Part shown: piece by piece, positions 1 to 6,346 of the stretch
How positions within the stretch are numbered: the stretch's first letter is position 1
Layout of the letters: every line of letters begins with the position of its first letter
Assembly (NCBI GenBank): GCA_030598065.1
Contig: JAUVQR010000040.1
Span: forward strand, 1-9,243
DNA: 9,243 bases
Origin: Planctomycetota bacterium
GTDB taxonomy: Bacteria > Planctomycetota > Brocadiia > Brocadiales > Bathyanammoxibiaceae
Reading direction: 5' to 3'
Made by a program: the position numbers and the translations under genes
Notes under the pieces: model-generated
The model's database searches: none
Seen by the model: only the letters and a program-made list of their open reading frames with translations
Told to the model about the DNA's origin: nothing

Positions 1-327
1 AGCTGCAGGGCCGTGGTCATGCACGTGTTTATTGCTCATAGAGACGTATACAAGGCCCATTACTATAAGTATGACACCGGTCAACATCTCCATGCCTTCG
101 GCATGGCGGGCTACCTGAAAGCCGAGAAACGCCACCACTACCCCCATTGCGATGGTCACGACGGAATGGCCCAGACTGCTTATCGTCGTCACGCCAAGGG
201 TCCTGTACAGCGACCACCCCTGGCTCTTGCCCACCAGGGCGAACGGTATCCAGTGATGGGGGAGGATGGCATGGATTAGGGCTATGGTAAATACTGCTAT
301 CAGAACACTTATAGCCGGCTGTTCCAT
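1..327 (-). CDS. NicO/UreH-like membrane metal transporter, partial
   Basis: This is the N-terminal 109 residues of a membrane protein whose reading frame stays open to the window edge, so the C-terminus is missing. The start is the ATG at 325-327, the only ordinary start codon before an in-frame stop at about 418-420; no strong ribosome-binding site precedes it. Three hydrophobic stretches are visible (about residues 5-22, 47-70 and 81-97). The first ends in H19-A-I-L-P-H-H25-W, which fits the HAxxPxH signature of NicO-type nickel/cobalt permeases and UreH/TauE-like relatives. A second conserved-looking SLGHS (H54) lies in the next helix. A His-rich loop follows (H101, H103, H105), as in many metal exporters. 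The likely role is transport of a divalent metal across the inner membrane, but the substrate and exact subfamily cannot be fixed from this fragment. It is divergent from the dsbD-like gene. Confidence 0.7.
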   Translation of the reverse strand, partial: MEQPAISVLIAVFTIALIHAILPHHWIPFALVGKSQGWSLYRTLGVTTISSLGHSVVTIAMGVVVAFLGFQVARHAEGMEMLTGVILIVMGLVYVSMSNKHVHDHGPAA

Positions 328-354
328 AATGTCCGTTTCTATATGGCTTTCATG

Positions 355-580
355 GTTTGTAACAAATCCGAGACCCCTGCAAAAATACTGAAAAATGCAT
401 AATAATACTACGGGATGTTATTGCGAGCGAAGCGAAGCAATCTTGAGTTCTCTTGTGAATGATATTTATGAGATTGCTTCGTCGCTTTCGCTCCTCGCAA
501 TGACGGCATAGTCTTGCATTCTTCAGAGGTCTCATCCAGTACTTTTGCAAACCCATTGCATTCACAGACCCCCTACAAAC
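355..580. repeat. Nested palindromic MITE/REP-like element
   Basis: This is a non-coding element built of nested inverted repeats. Outermost, GTTTGT (355-360) faces ACAAAC (575-580). Inside that, TGCAAAAATACTG (378-390) faces CAGTACTTTTGCA (537-549) with 12 of 13 positions complementary, and AATGCA (394-399) faces TGCATT (515-520). The core pairs ATTGCGAG...GAAGCAATCT (420-443) with its longer complement AGATTGCTTC...CTCGCAAT (471-501), around a loop of about 27 bases; the right arm carries about 7 extra bases. The core is the familiar dispersed palindrome of the ATTGCGAG...GAAGCAATC type seen in many environmental bacteria. AGACCCC occurs at 371-377 and 566-572 in direct orientation and might be related to insertion. 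No transposase is encoded, so the element would be mobilised in trans if it is mobile. The outer boundaries are my estimate. Confidence 0.7.
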
Positions 581-840
581 GGGGATGCAATTCTAGCAGT
601 TCTCTTCCAACCTTTCAATTAATAAGGGGTTAGGATTTTTGACTATAAATGGTGGATTATCGGCACGGTGGTTGGCTATACTGTCTATTTGGGGAAATCG
701 GGGAAATCATGGAACGGCAGAATCATGGAACGGCAGAATAATGGAATATTGGCGACTCCCAGTGAAATTCAACGTATAGTAAGCCTGTTGGCGAACACGA
801 AAAGTCAATTCTTTAGATTCGTAGGAGTGAGAGCGAGATT
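581..840 (+). other. Leader region upstream of the dsbD-like gene
   Basis: This is a non-coding stretch of 260 bases between the palindromic element and the dsbD-like start. It must hold the promoter of the redox operon unless that lies inside the element. Isolated TATAAA (644-649) and TATACT (677-682) hexamers are present, but neither has a convincing -35 box at 16-18 bases, so I name no promoter. The tandem duplications at 691-736 lie here. AGGAG at 823-827 is the probable ribosome-binding site for the ATG at 841, with a rather long spacing of 13 bases. A short frame starting with GTG at 668 runs through the region but shows no coding character. Confidence 0.5.
691..736. repeat. Two adjacent short tandem duplications
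   Basis: GGGGAAATC is repeated exactly (691-699 and 700-708). Immediately afterwards, AATCATGGAACGGCAG is repeated exactly (705-720 and 721-736), followed by a decayed third start, AATAATGGAA (737-746). The two duplications overlap by four bases. They lie in the non-coding leader of the dsbD-like gene. They look like slippage products and no function is implied. Confidence 0.9.
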
Positions 841-2295
841 ATGCGGCTGGTACCGGCCTATTTTATCATAAGCATATTATTCTTATGCGCGTTAGATACG
901 TCATACGGTCTTGATGCAGGAGCTAATCTGCCGGACGGGTCTGTCGAGATGGCAGCGGACGGTGCGGTTGATGGCACGGCTGAGGAAGCGGCAGAAGAGT
1001 CGGTTGAGGAGACCGTTGATACCCCTCCCGTAGAGCAGAAGCAGAGATTTACCGGTATAATGGAGGAGTACGGCCTGGCATTGGCCATAGTCTTTGCCTT
1101 CTGGTGGGGGATGCTGGCCAACGTGGGTTCTCCGTGCGTCTTCCCGATGGTGCCGATAACCGTGGCCTATTTTGCCGCCCAGGGTGAGAACAGGGGCAGG
1201 GGCTATACCGTGCTGTTGGCCTGTGTATATGTCTTGGGGATAGCGACCTTGTTCGCGCCCCTTGGGGTGGCCTCTGCGATGGCGGGCAAGAACATCGGCG
1301 CCCTGATGGGCAATCCATTTTTTATAGGGCCGTTTGTGGCATTTCTTGTGGCCATGGCACTGAGCATGTTCGGGCTCTTCGAGATAAAGCTGCCCGGTTT
1401 TATCGTGAACCGCATGTCAGGCGCGGGGAATAAGACGGGCATCGCCGGCACCTTTTTGATGGGTATTATTCTGGGCTTCATAGCCGCTCCTTGCGTGGGC
1501 CCGTTCCTTGCCTCCATACTGGGATTTGTAGCGACCACCGGCAGCATACCGATTGGGCTGGTTACCCTATTCTTCTTTGCCATCGGCCTTGGCATGCCGT
1601 ATCTGTTCCTGGCCATCTTTGCCAAGACCTTGGCAGGGATGCCCAGCGCGGGGGCCTGGATGATAAGGGTAAAGCAGTTTGCCGGGTTGATAGTCCTGCT
1701 GGTGGCCGTCTGGTTCATGTCAAAGGTCGTTCCGATGGATATTTCCAAGATACTCGGGGGTATGATTATTGTGGGTATGGGGGTTTTCCTGGGCATCCTG
1801 ACCTGGAAGCGGGTAACGCCGTGGACTATAACCGGCAGGGTATTCGGGGTGTTTCTGGCCCTTGGCGGCCTCGCGCTGTTTACCTGGGGCATAATGGGGA
1901 TAACCGGCCTGTACAAAGAGACGCTGGGTCCGGCTCCCGGAGAAGGGATAAAGTGGGTACACTCGTTTGACGAGGGAATGGAACTGGCCAAGGCGGAGGG
2001 CAAGCCCGTGTTTATAGACTTCTATGCCGACTGGTGCACCGATTGTGAGATTATGGACGCCAAGACCTGGGCGAACAAGGAGGTGATAGAAGAGTCCGCG
2101 AGGTTCGTGGCTATCAAGTTGGATTGTAGCGAGAATAGCAGCCCCTACAACAAGCTCAGGATAGAGAGGTTCAATTCCTTTGCCATGCCCTTTCTGGCGT
2201 TCTTTGATTCAAAGGGAAATTATCTTGAGGATTACTCAGTGGGGGGTTATACTGGGTCCAGGAGATTTCTTGAGCTAGCGAGGGCGATAAGATAG
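841..2295 (+). CDS. dsbD: DsbD/ScsB-like thiol:disulfide interchange protein
   Basis: This inner-membrane protein probably carries electrons from cytoplasmic thioredoxin to periplasmic thiol proteins. Residues 1-23 form a signal-like hydrophobic segment. Residues 31-66 are a low-complexity acidic linker with about 12 Asp/Glu. Residues 76-354 form the CcdA-type membrane core with about eight helices and the two redox cysteines of the family, C99 in GSPCVFP and C218 in AAPCVGP. Residues 375-484 are a C-terminal periplasmic thioredoxin domain with the CXXC site W-C399-T-D-C402 and the cis-proline P450. At 484 residues it is shorter than E. coli DsbD (about 565) because the immunoglobulin-like N-terminal alpha domain is missing. 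It is followed after 12 bases by a thioredoxin gene, its natural electron donor. The family assignment is firm. The downstream partner (cytochrome c maturation, a DsbC-like isomerase or a metal-handling protein) cannot be read from the gene. Confidence 0.95.
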   Translation: MRLVPAYFIISILFLCALDTSYGLDAGANLPDGSVEMAADGAVDGTAEEAAEESVEETVDTPPVEQKQRFTGIMEEYGLALAIVFAFWWGMLANVGSPCVFPMVPITVAYFAAQGENRGRGYTVLLACVYVLGIATLFAPLGVASAMAGKNIGALMGNPFFIGPFVAFLVAMALSMFGLFEIKLPGFIVNRMSGAGNKTGIAGTFLMGIILGFIAAPCVGPFLASILGFVATTGSIPIGLVTLFFFAIGLGMPYLFLAIFAKTLAGMPSAGAWMIRVKQFAGLIVLLVAVWFMSKVVPMDISKILGGMIIVGMGVFLGILTWKRVTPWTITGRVFGVFLALGGLALFTWGIMGITGLYKETLGPAPGEGIKWVHSFDEGMELAKAEGKPVFIDFYADWCTDCEIMDAKTWANKEVIEESARFVAIKLDCSENSSPYNKLRIERFNSFAMPFLAFFDSKGNYLEDYSVGGYTGSRRFLELARAIR

Positions 2296-2307
2296 GAGAG
2301 GCAGACA

Positions 2308-2631
2308 ATGGCAGAAGTTCAAGCCGTAACCGACGACAACTTTAAGAGCGAGGTGCTTGAGAGCTCCACGCCGGTGCTGGTCGATTTTTGGGCGACTTGG
2401 TGCGCGCCGTGCAAGCAGATGTCCGAGATTCTCAGCGGGCTTATAGGGGACTTCAAGGACAAGGTCAAGATTGTAAAGCTCAACGTGGATGAGAATAACA
2501 ACACCGCCACGCAGTACGGCGTGACGGCTATTCCCACGCTGGTCCTCTTTAAGGACGGGAATGAGGCGGAACGCATGGTAGGCGTGGTGACCAAAGATAA
2601 GCTGGAAGAGAAGCTCAACGCGGCCGTTTAG
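2308..2631 (+). CDS. trxA: Thioredoxin
   Basis: This is a cytoplasmic thioredoxin of 107 residues, the usual length for the family, with no signal peptide. The active site is W31-C32-A-P-C35-K36, where Ala replaces the common Gly (WCGPC). F27 and W28 of the FWATW motif and the cis-proline P76 in AIPT are present. The proline usually found about five residues after the second active-site cysteine is replaced by Ser/Glu (CKQMSE). The start is well supported by AGGAG at 2294-2298, which overlaps the stop codon of the upstream dsbD-like gene and stands nine bases before the ATG. Placed directly behind a DsbD-type transporter, it most likely supplies that protein with electrons from thioredoxin reductase, which is not encoded here. 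It may also act as a general reductant. Confidence 0.97.
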   Translation: MAEVQAVTDDNFKSEVLESSTPVLVDFWATWCAPCKQMSEILSGLIGDFKDKVKIVKLNVDENNNTATQYGVTAIPTLVLFKDGNEAERMVGVVTKDKLEEKLNAAV

Positions 2632-2679
2632 TTCCGGCGCCCGGTTTAATCCGCTTCGGGTATTTCTAGAATAAAGTCT

Positions 2680-2706
2680 AAAGACAGGTCTCTAGACCTG
2701 TCTTTT
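2680..2706 (+). terminator. Hairpin terminator between convergent operons
   Basis: AAAGACAGGTC (2680-2690) pairs perfectly with GACCTGTCTTT (2695-2705) around a four-base loop, and the sequence continues TTATTA. It lies 49 bases after the trxA stop and 33 bases beyond the stop of the opposing YHS gene. On the plus strand the T-rich tail makes it a plausible rho-independent terminator. The stem is AT-rich at its base and the minus-strand tail is weaker (AGACTTTATT), so bidirectional use is possible but less certain. Confidence 0.8.
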
Positions 2707-2738
2707 ATTAGACAGATCTAAAGACCCCTCCGAACGCA

Positions 2739-3107
2739 CTAGTGGTGGTGCCCACCTCCTTCATGCCCGCCGGATTCTGATTTACAACCGCATCTGGCCG
2801 CAGTCTCCTGGCAGTGGGCGCATTCGCATCCGGGCATCCCTGCCGTTTTGCACACGCAGGCGAGCTCCTCAGGAGCCTTTGTGAAATTTGCCTTGCACGC
2901 CTCCGAGCAGAAGTAGTAGGTCTCGCCCTGGTATTCATAGGTAACGGCGGAGTCCTTGTCTATCTTCATCTGGCACGACGGGTCAAAGACCTTTTCCCCG
3001 GCGGCCTCGGCTGTAATTGCGGGGAATCCCGCAATTACGCCGTTGCTTATGACATAAATCATCAGGACCAGACACAAAAGCGGTAAAACTATCAAACGTG
3101 TATTCAT
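2739..3107 (-). CDS. Exported YHS-domain protein with Cys-rich, His-tailed C-terminus
   Basis: This is a small, probably periplasmic metal-binding protein of 122 residues, or 127 from the alternative ATG at 3120-3122. I prefer the ATG at 3105-3107 because GGAGG precedes it and a classical signal peptide follows at once. Numbering below is for the 122-residue form. Residues 1-35 are a signal peptide, likely cleaved near A-E-A. Residues 37-80 are a YHS metal-binding domain with D42-P-S-C45, YYFC67-S-E-A-C71, F75 and P79. Residues 84-108 hold seven cysteines in the pattern CxC-x7-CxC-x2-C-x6-CxC, resembling a metallothionein. The end is Gly/His-rich with a terminal HHH. It is the last gene of the efflux operon, 42 bases after the pump gene. 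No CusF is present, so a role as metal donor or buffer for the pump is likely but inferred. YHS proteins often accompany copper transporters. Confidence 0.88.
   Translation of the reverse strand: MNTRLIVLPLLCLVLMIYVISNGVIAGFPAITAEAAGEKVFDPSCQMKIDKDSAVTYEYQGETYYFCSEACKANFTKAPEELACVCKTAGMPGCECAHCQETAARCGCKSESGGHEGGGHHH
3008..3042 (-). other. Strong hairpin inside the YHS coding sequence
   Basis: GTAATTGCGGG (3013-3023) and CCCGCAATTAC (3028-3038) form a perfect 11-bp inverted repeat around the four-base loop GAAT. Four more pairs (3008-3011 with 3039-3042) extend it across a single bulged T at 3012, giving 15 bp in all. It falls in the codons for the end of the signal peptide (NGVIAGFPAIT). 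There is no T-run after it on either strand, so it does not look like a terminator. It could slow translation at the export signal or affect mRNA stability, but chance remains possible. Confidence 0.75.
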
Positions 3108-3135
3108 TTTACTTTCCTCCATCTTACTTTTCTCC
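3105..3135 (-). promoter_or_regulatory. Tandemly duplicated ribosome-binding site and start codon
   Basis: Read on the minus strand, GGAGAAAAGTAAGATG is followed by GGAGGAAAGTAAAATG, sharing one G and matching at 14 of 16 positions. Each copy has a ribosome-binding core and an ATG at good spacing, and both ATGs (3120-3122 and 3105-3107) are in frame with the YHS protein. The duplication gives two start sites 15 bases apart. The second copy has the stronger core. Confidence 0.75.
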
Positions 3136-3149
3136 TTTCGTCATTCAAA

Positions 3150-6100
3150 TCAAGCGGTCTCAAGAGCCTCCTTCTTTTTCCTGGGTCTGCCGCCTTTGCC
3201 GCGTTTCGCCTTTTTCGGCTTCTTGCGCCTGAGCAGGGTCCACTCCGTCCATATGTGGTAGAGGACCGGTATTACCAGCAGGATTATCGCGTCCGAAGTG
3301 ATTATGCCGCCGATAACGGGTATGGCAAGCGGCCTCATTATCTCTGCGCCGGTGCCGGTCGCCCACAGCATGGGCAGCAGGGCAAAGAAGGTGGTAGATT
3401 CGGTCAGGAGCTTGGGCCTGAGCCTCAGTGCGGCGCCCGCCATTATTACGTCGGTAACGTCTTTTTTCGTCTTTATATTTTCTCTGCCCCTGTCTTCAAT
3501 CGCCTCTTTCAGAAAGACCACCATTAGAACGCCCGTTTCAACCGCCATGCCGAAGAGGGCTATAAAGCCGACCCAGACGGCTACGCTGAAGTTGTAGCCC
3601 AGAATGAACAGCAAGAACAGTCCACCAGTCAGGGCCGCCGGCACGACAAGCATTATTATTAAGGTGTCGGCGAAGGAGCTGTAGGTTATATACAAAAGCA
3701 TGAACATGATGAGGATGACAATGGGCATTATAAACATGAGTGTCCTTTTTGCCCTCATCTGATGCTCGTACTGTCCGCTCCAGACCACGAAATACCCCGG
3801 TGGAAAGTCTATCTTCTCGTAAACGGCCTTCTTTGCCTCATCTACCAGTCCGATGACGTCCCTGCCCCTTGAGTTGAACAGCACGTAGACGGTCAGTAGC
3901 CCGTCCTCGCTCTTTACCTTGGTAGGTCCGGAGACCACCCGGATGTCGGCTATCTGATACAGCGGTATCTGCGCCCCTGAGGCGGTGGGCACCAGTATCC
4001 TCTTTACGGCGTCTATATTGGTCCGCAGGTCCCTCGCGTATCTTATTCGTACCGGAAACCTGTCGCGTCCTTCTACCGTCCAGGTGATGGTCTTCCCGCC
4101 CATGGCCACTTCAATGATGTCCTGCGCGTCCCCCAGGTTTATGCCGTACCTTGCGGCCTCTGCGCGGTTGACGTCTATCTCCAGATAATTTTCTCCAACT
4201 ACTTTTTCGGGGTAGATGTCGGCTGCGCCGGGGACCGTCCTCAAGACCTCCCCCACCTGGTTAGCCAGGTCCTCCAGTACGTCTAGATTGGCTCCGAATA
4301 TCTTCGCGCCTACCTGTGTCCTGATGCCCGTGGCCAGCATGTCTATGCGGTTCACGATGGGCTGGGTCCAGATGTTGCTCCAGCCGGGGATTCTTACCAC
4401 GGAATCTAGCTCCAGGATGATATCTTCCTTGGTCATGCCCTTTCGCCACTCTTTTTTGGGCTTCAGGGTGATTATGGTTTCCATCATCTCCAGGGGCGCC
4501 GGGTCGGTCGGAGACTCTATCCTGCCGGCCTTGCCCAACACCTGGTCCACCTCCGGAACGGTCCGTATCAGGGCGTCTCGCTTCTTCAAGTCCTCGGTCG
4601 CCCTGGATATGGACGTGCTGGGCAGGGAGACGGGCATGTCCAATATGCTGCCCTCGTCGAGCGGAGGCATGAATTCGCTGCCGATAAACATGGAGAGAAA
4701 TACCGCAAGCCCGATGAGGCCGGCCGTTATGCCGATGGTGACCCATTTGAACCTGATTGCCTTCTTCAAGACGGGGGTATATATGGCCATAAAAAAGCGT
4801 ACTACCGGGTTTTCATGCTCGTTAAGGAGTCTTCCCCTTACCAGAAGGGTTGCCAGGACCGGTGAAAGGGTTATGGATATTATGGCCGTGCCTATCATTG
4901 CCATAACAAACGTAAAGGCCAGGGGGTGGAAGAGCCTTCCCTCGATGCCCTTGAGGGCAAATATGGGGACGAAGGACAGGAGCATTATCATTACAGAGAA
5001 GAATATAGGCGCGCCCACCACCTTGGACGACTCCAGCACAGCATCCCTTATATCACCCCTGACCTTGTTCTTGCCGAATTTCAGCGTCAGGTTCCTGAAG
5101 GCACCTTCCGTTATTACTATGCCTGCGTCCACCAACACCCCTATGGCGATGGCGATGCCTGAGAGTGACATGATGTTTGCGGTCACGTGCAGCGGGTACA
5201 TAAGCATGAAGGATATCAGTATGGCAATCGGCAGCGTCAGTACGATGATGACAGCGCTTGGGAAGTGCATGAGAAATATACCAATGCAGACAAGAGCAAT
5301 TGCGACCTCTTGTATGAGTGTCCACTTAAGGGTGTCAATGGACCTGTATATAAGGTCCGTTCTGTCATACGCGGGTACGATTCTGACCCCCGGAGGCAGG
5401 CCCGGCTGAAGTTCTTTTATTTTTTCCTTTACCCTCTTGATAACCGACAGAGCGTCTTCGCCGTATCGCATGATTACCACGCCACCGACCACCTCGCCGC
5501 CGTCTTTCACCAGAACGCCCCTTCGGAAGGCGGGCCCGACCTGCACCGTAGCCACGTTCTTTACGAAGATGGGCACGCCTTCTTTTGAGGCGACTACTAT
5601 ATTCTCTATGTCCTCCAGGCTTTCTATCCAGCCCAGGCCCCTGACCAGGTACTCCATGTCGTTTTGTTCGATGACCTTTGCGCCGACGGTCTTGTTGCTG
5701 GCCATAACGTGGTTGAAGACGTCACTGAGGGGTATGTTGTGGGCGATAAGCTTGTTGGGGTCTACGTCAATCTGGTATTCCTTCACGTATCCCCCGATGC
5801 TGGCTACTTCTGCAACACCGGGGACGGCGTTCAGCTGGTATCGGACATACCAGTCCTGAATGGCCCTCAACTCACCAAGGTCGTAGCCCTCCCCTTCGAC
5901 CGTATACCAGAAGATCTGACCCAGTGCCGTTTCGTCCGGCGCGAGGTAGGGTACGACGCCCGGCGGCAGGAAGCTGGAGGCCAGACTCAACCTCTCCAGG
6001 ATACGTTCCCTGGCAAAGTAATAGCCTACGTTATCCTCAAAGATAATGTTTACCACCGAGAAGCCGAAGTCCGAGGTCGAGCGCACTGTCTTCACTCCCG

Positions 6101-6329
6101 CCAGACCCTGAAGCTGGACGCTGAGGGGGTAGGTTATCTGGTCTTCCACGTCTTGCGGGCTCCTGCCGGGCCAGTCGGTAAAGACTATCTGGAAATTTTC
6201 ACTCAGGTCCGGTATGGCGTCCGTAGGGGTGTTACGCAGGCAATATATCCCTACGACCACTATGATGGCGTAGAAGAACAGGACGAGCAGCCTGTTCCTT
6301 ATGGAGAATGATATGATGGCGTTAATCAT
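3150..6329 (-). CDS. cusA: CusA-like heavy-metal efflux RND pump
   Basis: This is a proton-driven inner-membrane RND transporter of 1059 residues, close to E. coli CusA (about 1047). It has the standard 12-helix plan: one helix at 12-30, a large periplasmic region to about 335, helices 2-6 at 337-493, helix 7 near 527-548, a second periplasmic region, and helices 8-12 at 864-1025. Proton-relay residues are recognisable: D401 in helix 4 (GIAIAIGVLVDAG), E931 in helix 10 (GMAVETG) and K973 (RLRPK). The copper/silver-type (CusA/SilA) rather than zinc-type (CzcA) assignment rests on the pattern APLEMMET (M615, M616) and NRIDMLATGI (M664). The ATG at 6327-6329 lies 17 bases after the cusB stop and has no clear ribosome-binding site, suggesting translational coupling. 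Oddity: the C-terminal tail, about 1034-1053, is an unbroken basic stretch. Metal specificity is inferred from motifs, not proven. Confidence 0.96.
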   Translation of the reverse strand: MINAIISFSIRNRLLVLFFYAIIVVVGIYCLRNTPTDAIPDLSENFQIVFTDWPGRSPQDVEDQITYPLSVQLQGLAGVKTVRSTSDFGFSVVNIIFEDNVGYYFARERILERLSLASSFLPPGVVPYLAPDETALGQIFWYTVEGEGYDLGELRAIQDWYVRYQLNAVPGVAEVASIGGYVKEYQIDVDPNKLIAHNIPLSDVFNHVMASNKTVGAKVIEQNDMEYLVRGLGWIESLEDIENIVVASKEGVPIFVKNVATVQVGPAFRRGVLVKDGGEVVGGVVIMRYGEDALSVIKRVKEKIKELQPGLPPGVRIVPAYDRTDLIYRSIDTLKWTLIQEVAIALVCIGIFLMHFPSAVIIVLTLPIAILISFMLMYPLHVTANIMSLSGIAIAIGVLVDAGIVITEGAFRNLTLKFGKNKVRGDIRDAVLESSKVVGAPIFFSVMIMLLSFVPIFALKGIEGRLFHPLAFTFVMAMIGTAIISITLSPVLATLLVRGRLLNEHENPVVRFFMAIYTPVLKKAIRFKWVTIGITAGLIGLAVFLSMFIGSEFMPPLDEGSILDMPVSLPSTSISRATEDLKKRDALIRTVPEVDQVLGKAGRIESPTDPAPLEMMETIITLKPKKEWRKGMTKEDIILELDSVVRIPGWSNIWTQPIVNRIDMLATGIRTQVGAKIFGANLDVLEDLANQVGEVLRTVPGAADIYPEKVVGENYLEIDVNRAEAARYGINLGDAQDIIEVAMGGKTITWTVEGRDRFPVRIRYARDLRTNIDAVKRILVPTASGAQIPLYQIADIRVVSGPTKVKSEDGLLTVYVLFNSRGRDVIGLVDEAKKAVYEKIDFPPGYFVVWSGQYEHQMRAKRTLMFIMPIVILIMFMLLYITYSSFADTLIIMLVVPAALTGGLFLLFILGYNFSVAVWVGFIALFGMAVETGVLMVVFLKEAIEDRGRENIKTKKDVTDVIMAGAALRLRPKLLTESTTFFALLPMLWATGTGAEIMRPLAIPVIGGIITSDAIILLVIPVLYHIWTEWTLLRRKKPKKAKRGKGGRPRKKKEALETA

Positions 6330-6346
6330 GATTGGATGCGTTTTGG

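Noticed and set aside
350..565. Minus-strand 71-codon frame with the string RHCEERKRRSNL
   Set aside because: This is translation of the palindromic repeat. Such HCEER-type peptides recur wherever this repeat family occurs and are not real proteins. No ribosome-binding site and no domain are seen.
355..580. Possible CRISPR array or tRNA in the palindromic intergenic region
   Set aside because: The repeats are inverted and nested rather than regularly spaced direct repeats, and no cloverleaf or CCA-type end can be drawn.
621..682. Promoter-like hexamers TTGACT (639-644), TATAAA (644-649) and TATACT (677-682)
   Set aside because: None of the pairs has a proper -35/-10 spacing, and such AT-rich hexamers are expected by chance in this leader.
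668..871. Plus-strand 67-codon frame upstream of and overlapping the dsbD-like gene
   Set aside because: It begins with GTG without a ribosome-binding site, passes through the tandem duplications, overlaps the well-supported dsbD start and resembles no family.
1203..2003. 266-codon frame opposite the dsbD-like gene
   Set aside because: It is an antisense shadow. It has the compositional signature of reversed hydrophobic helices (many Pro, Met, Asn, Thr) and no motif.
4216..5409. 397-codon frame on the strand opposite the RND pump gene
   Set aside because: It is a shadow of cusA caused by codon bias. The translation is Met/Ser/Thr-rich with no domain, while the minus strand encodes a full conserved RND protein.
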